Positions 55,092 to 57,234 of a stretch of 57,234 nucleotides of DNA are shown in pieces. Every line of letters starts with the position of its first letter. Within the stretch, counting starts at the first letter, position 1. Source of the stretch: Acidobacteriota bacterium. GTDB taxonomy: Bacteria; Acidobacteriota; Vicinamibacteria; Vicinamibacterales; UBA2999. A program made the translations under genes and the position numbers. Below the pieces are notes generated by a model. That model had not been told where the DNA came from and made no database searches. It saw nothing but the letters and a program-made list of their open reading frames with translations. The stretch spans positions 1-57,234 of the forward strand of contig JAGNJW010000032.1 of assembly GCA_018000455.1 (NCBI GenBank). Reading direction: 5' to 3'.

Positions 55092-55118
55092 AATGGCGCC
55101 CAGAGACAAGGCGCCATT
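55092..55118. repeat. perfect 9-9-9 inverted repeat
   Basis: AATGGCGCC, 9-nt spacer, GGCGCCATT. It lies in the 414-bp gap 54799-55212, which also has a CGCGC-GAA-GCGCG hairpin at 55075-55087 and no supported gene. Confidence 0.6.
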
Positions 55119-55212
55119 CACCGGGCACTGAGGTTTGGCTGCCCTGTGCGCCGGAGGCGGCATCCGTGTTTACGCGACGTTTTTGGACCACCGTAGCTTC
55201 ACCCTAGCGACT

Positions 55213-55836
55213 ATGGCGACATTCGACATGAAGGCCCACCGGAGCCTCCTCGCGAAGCAACGAAACGCGTCCCGCACGCCTGAGGAACGGGCTGTATGGC
55301 TGGAGCGTGTGCGCGAAGGCACGAGAGCCGGGGCTCGCGCATGGCAAGCCAGCCGTACGCCCGAGCAGCGCCAACAGGCCAGCCTGCGCATGCGTGACGC
55401 CGCGCTGTGCCGTAGCTTTTCCGGCCGCGAGTCACCGGGCACGCCGTTCCAGAAAGGATACCAGCCAGTGAACACGCCGAAGACCATCGCGCTCCGCTCA
55501 CTCTCGAAGGTACAGAACGCCTCGGTGAAACGAATCCTTCGGGACGTTGTCGGGACGCAGCCCGACCTCCTGCGCGACGCCATCATCGAAGGACTACAAG
55601 CGCCGCCTCCGCGCAGTTTTCCGTACATCGCGCTGGCCGCCGCGTACCTCGACGGGAAGCCCATCAACACGGACCCACCTGCCGACGGTCGCGACGACCT
55701 GTCGGACCTCACGGGCGACCAGCTAATGGCGCGTGCTCTGGCGGTGGCAGCGCATCTCCGGCAGCAGGCCGAAGAGCGCGAGGGCGCCCAACTCCCCGTC
55801 ATCGACGTCGCGCCGACATCGGAAGGAAAGAAATAA
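55213..55836 (+). CDS. hypothetical phage-like protein with NUMOD3-like repeats
   Basis: 207 residues from ATG 55213 (an in-frame earlier start at 55135 is possible). Two similar basic motifs, SRTPEERAVWLERVREGTR and SRTPEQRQQASLRMRDAAL, recall NUMOD3 repeats of homing nucleases, but no nuclease domain is seen. The middle NASVKRILRDVVGTQPDLLRD and IALAAAYLDGKPI resemble small-terminase-type proteins by eye. Ends with TAATG overlap to the next gene. Function unproven. Confidence 0.55.
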   Translation: MATFDMKAHRSLLAKQRNASRTPEERAVWLERVREGTRAGARAWQASRTPEQRQQASLRMRDAALCRSFSGRESPGTPFQKGYQPVNTPKTIALRSLSKVQNASVKRILRDVVGTQPDLLRDAIIEGLQAPPPRSFPYIALAAAYLDGKPINTDPPADGRDDLSDLTGDQLMARALAVAAHLRQQAEEREGAQLPVIDVAPTSEGKK

Positions 55837-56198
55837 TGGACGACGACAACGACTTCAAGAATCAGCTCCGCCAACAGACCGTGCGCGAAACCGCAAGGAG
55901 TCGGTACCGGGACCGCGTATCACGCGAGCGCGTGCATCCCATCGACTACGACGTAAGCGCACTGATCAACTTCGCGCTGGAACGCCGGCTGCGGCACCCC
56001 CAGACCATGCAAGCCGTACGGCGCGCGACGTACCGGGTCGATACCGACGCCCTGCGCCTCCTGGTCCACATCGCTACCGAGGGCGGAGCCACAAACCGAG
56101 CTCTCCGCGCTCGCTGCGCCCGAGTGCTCGGCTACTGCGACACCATCGAGGCCGCGTTGGCCCTGAGGGACAAGTTCTACGAGGAGACAAACGCATGA
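55836..56198 (+). CDS. small hypothetical phage-like protein
   Basis: 120 residues, GGAAGGAAAG just before the ATG at 55836. Highly charged N-terminus, HPQTMQAVRRATYRVDTDAL in the centre. No family recognised. Coupled to the next gene by ATGA. Confidence 0.65.
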   Translation: MDDDNDFKNQLRQQTVRETARSRYRDRVSRERVHPIDYDVSALINFALERRLRHPQTMQAVRRATYRVDTDALRLLVHIATEGGATNRALRARCARVLGYCDTIEAALALRDKFYEETNA

Positions 56199-56467
56199 AC
56201 GACATTCAAGAGCAATGCCGCGCTGCACTAATCGAAGCGCTGGAGCCGTTCGGCGACAGCAAGGCCACCGCCGAAGTGCTGGCACTGGTCGACGCGCTTC
56301 CGTTCGACGGGGACCAAGAAGCCTACGTTCGCTCGGTGGCCGTGGCCGCGCAGACCGTGTGGGAGGGCAAGGTCGCCCAGGCGGACGCGCGTGCGGGAGT
56401 TGCAGAGGCGCAGCTGGCCATTCTCCGCGTGGCCAATCTGATGCCCGAGTCCCGCCACATTCACTAG
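56195..56467 (+). CDS. small hypothetical phage-like protein
   Basis: 90 residues, mostly helical (MNDIQEQCRAALIEALEPFG, AQADARAGVAEAQLAIL). GAGGAGA precedes the ATG. No domain recognised. Ten bases before the scaffold-like gene. Confidence 0.6.
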   Translation: MNDIQEQCRAALIEALEPFGDSKATAEVLALVDALPFDGDQEAYVRSVAVAAQTVWEGKVAQADARAGVAEAQLAILRVANLMPESRHIH

Positions 56468-56476
56468 GAGAAACAG

Positions 56477-57157
56477 ATGGCCCTGAAATGCTTCATTAAC
56501 AGCCCAGACGACGTCGCAGAGCCGCTGCGGTCCCTGTACGCGAAAACGGCCGATGGCCGCTATGCGCTAGCACTGGACGGGGAGCCGCACGGCTACGTCA
56601 AGGCCGAGAAGTTGGCGCAGTTCCGCGCGAACAATCGCTCTCTGAACGCCCAGAACGCCGAGCTTGCAGCGAAGCTGAAGGCTTTCGACGGCATCGACCC
56701 TACGGACGACGCCGACGCCGAGTTCGAGGCGCTGGAGGCGAAGCTCAAAGCCTTCGACGGTGTGGACCCGGCCGAATACCACGCCCTCAAGGCGCGCCCA
56801 GACACGTCCGCCCGCGTGGCGGAACTGGAAGCGACTCTGGCCGCCGAGCAACGTGCCCACGCGCAGACCCAGTTCACCCACGCGGTGGCGACCGAGTTCC
56901 TTCGCGCTGGGGGTCGGGCAAGCGCCGTGGACTACATGGTGGCCCAGGCCGCGACGGTCTTCGCCATGACCGATGGCGCGTTGACAACCAGCGAGTTCAG
57001 CAGCTCGAGACCCGGCGAACCGCTGACGCTGGCGGAGTGGATGCAGGGCCAGAGCAGCACGGCGGACTTCGCGTTCCTGCCTTCGCGGGGCGGTGGGGCG
57101 CCAGTTGGTGTCAGCGATCACTTAGAAGCGCGTGAATCTGGACGGACGTCGGCCTGA
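56477..57157 (+). CDS. phage scaffold-like coiled-coil protein
   Basis: 226 residues. N-terminal globular stretch (LYAKTADGRYALALDG, KAEKLAQFRANNRSLNAQN), then a long coiled coil with the repeated segment KLKAFDG, then FLRAGGRASAVDYMVAQAA and a polar tail. This layout is typical of phage scaffold or capsid-assembly proteins. AGGAG precedes the ATG. Followed by 77 bp to the window edge with no gene. Confidence 0.65.
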   Translation: MALKCFINSPDDVAEPLRSLYAKTADGRYALALDGEPHGYVKAEKLAQFRANNRSLNAQNAELAAKLKAFDGIDPTDDADAEFEALEAKLKAFDGVDPAEYHALKARPDTSARVAELEATLAAEQRAHAQTQFTHAVATEFLRAGGRASAVDYMVAQAATVFAMTDGALTTSEFSSSRPGEPLTLAEWMQGQSSTADFAFLPSRGGGAPVGVSDHLEARESGRTSA

Positions 57158-57234
57158 GCGCGAAGGTCTGGCCGTTCGTTCTTCTGGTCGTCGAAGAGCA
57201 GACAGGCGTTCGGCGGCGGTCGTGACGACCACGG

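Noticed and set aside
54728..55207. Frame with GFYGFCGF and QQPAKHAKP after the primase
   Set aside because: These residues come from the CGGGTTT repeats and their inverted copy; the rest is low-complexity and has no ribosome site.

Overview
The window is about 57 kb of GC-rich bacterial DNA with densely packed genes, frequent 1-8 nt overlaps (ATGA, GTGA) and many GTG/TTG starts. Gene content (BshC, DUF1844, ETF/ETF-QO cluster, a PEGA-domain protein next to carAB, LptE, PilT) and composition suggest an Acidobacteriota-like organism, possibly class Vicinamibacteria. That placement is inference; no rRNA is present to confirm it. The LptE homologue points to a Gram-negative envelope.

Positions 1-46.6 kb are core chromosome. 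1-6.7 kb: acpP (cut by the window edge), fabF, etfB-etfA, ETF-quinone oxidoreductase, a DUF374 acyltransferase and a histone-deacetylase-like hydrolase; lipid synthesis sits next to the electron-transfer machinery that serves acyl-CoA oxidation. 6.8-11 kb: leuS-lptE-holA, convergent with rpsT. 11.2-17.5 kb (minus): a Ser/Thr kinase with a zinc ribbon, pilT, recX, alaS and a lytic transglycosylase. rsmE and a secreted DUF1028 protein run divergently from the kinase.

19.1-20.8 kb has no intact gene. It holds two inverted copies of a ~241-bp, largely palindromic element flanking two frameshifted small genes. 20.8-29.4 kb (minus) carries bshC, a class A penicillin-binding protein, xdhC-like, then hrcA-grpE-dnaJ-prmA behind a CIRCE operator. 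29.5-36 kb (plus) has a predicted pseudokinase with two PEGA domains abutting carA-carB. 36.2-46.6 kb: comEC, mazG plus a Tat-signal VOC protein, a DUF1844 protein, an MBL hydrolase, ribF, cysS, a class III aminotransferase, yraN and galT.

From a tRNA-Gly/tRNA-Cys pair (46.6-46.9 kb) rightwards the character changes. A PadR regulator and a small membrane protein form a two-gene unit interrupted by an IS3-family element whose ends and 4-bp target duplication can be read directly. Next come a possible abortive-infection-type gene, a tyrosine integrase, two divergent HTH regulators with a palindromic operator, a primase/helicase, large inverted repeats, and small phage-like genes ending in a scaffold-like protein. 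This is best read as the left part of a prophage or related integrative element that continues beyond the window.

Several genes have a -10-like hexamer only 6-8 nt before the start codon, which suggests leaderless transcripts.
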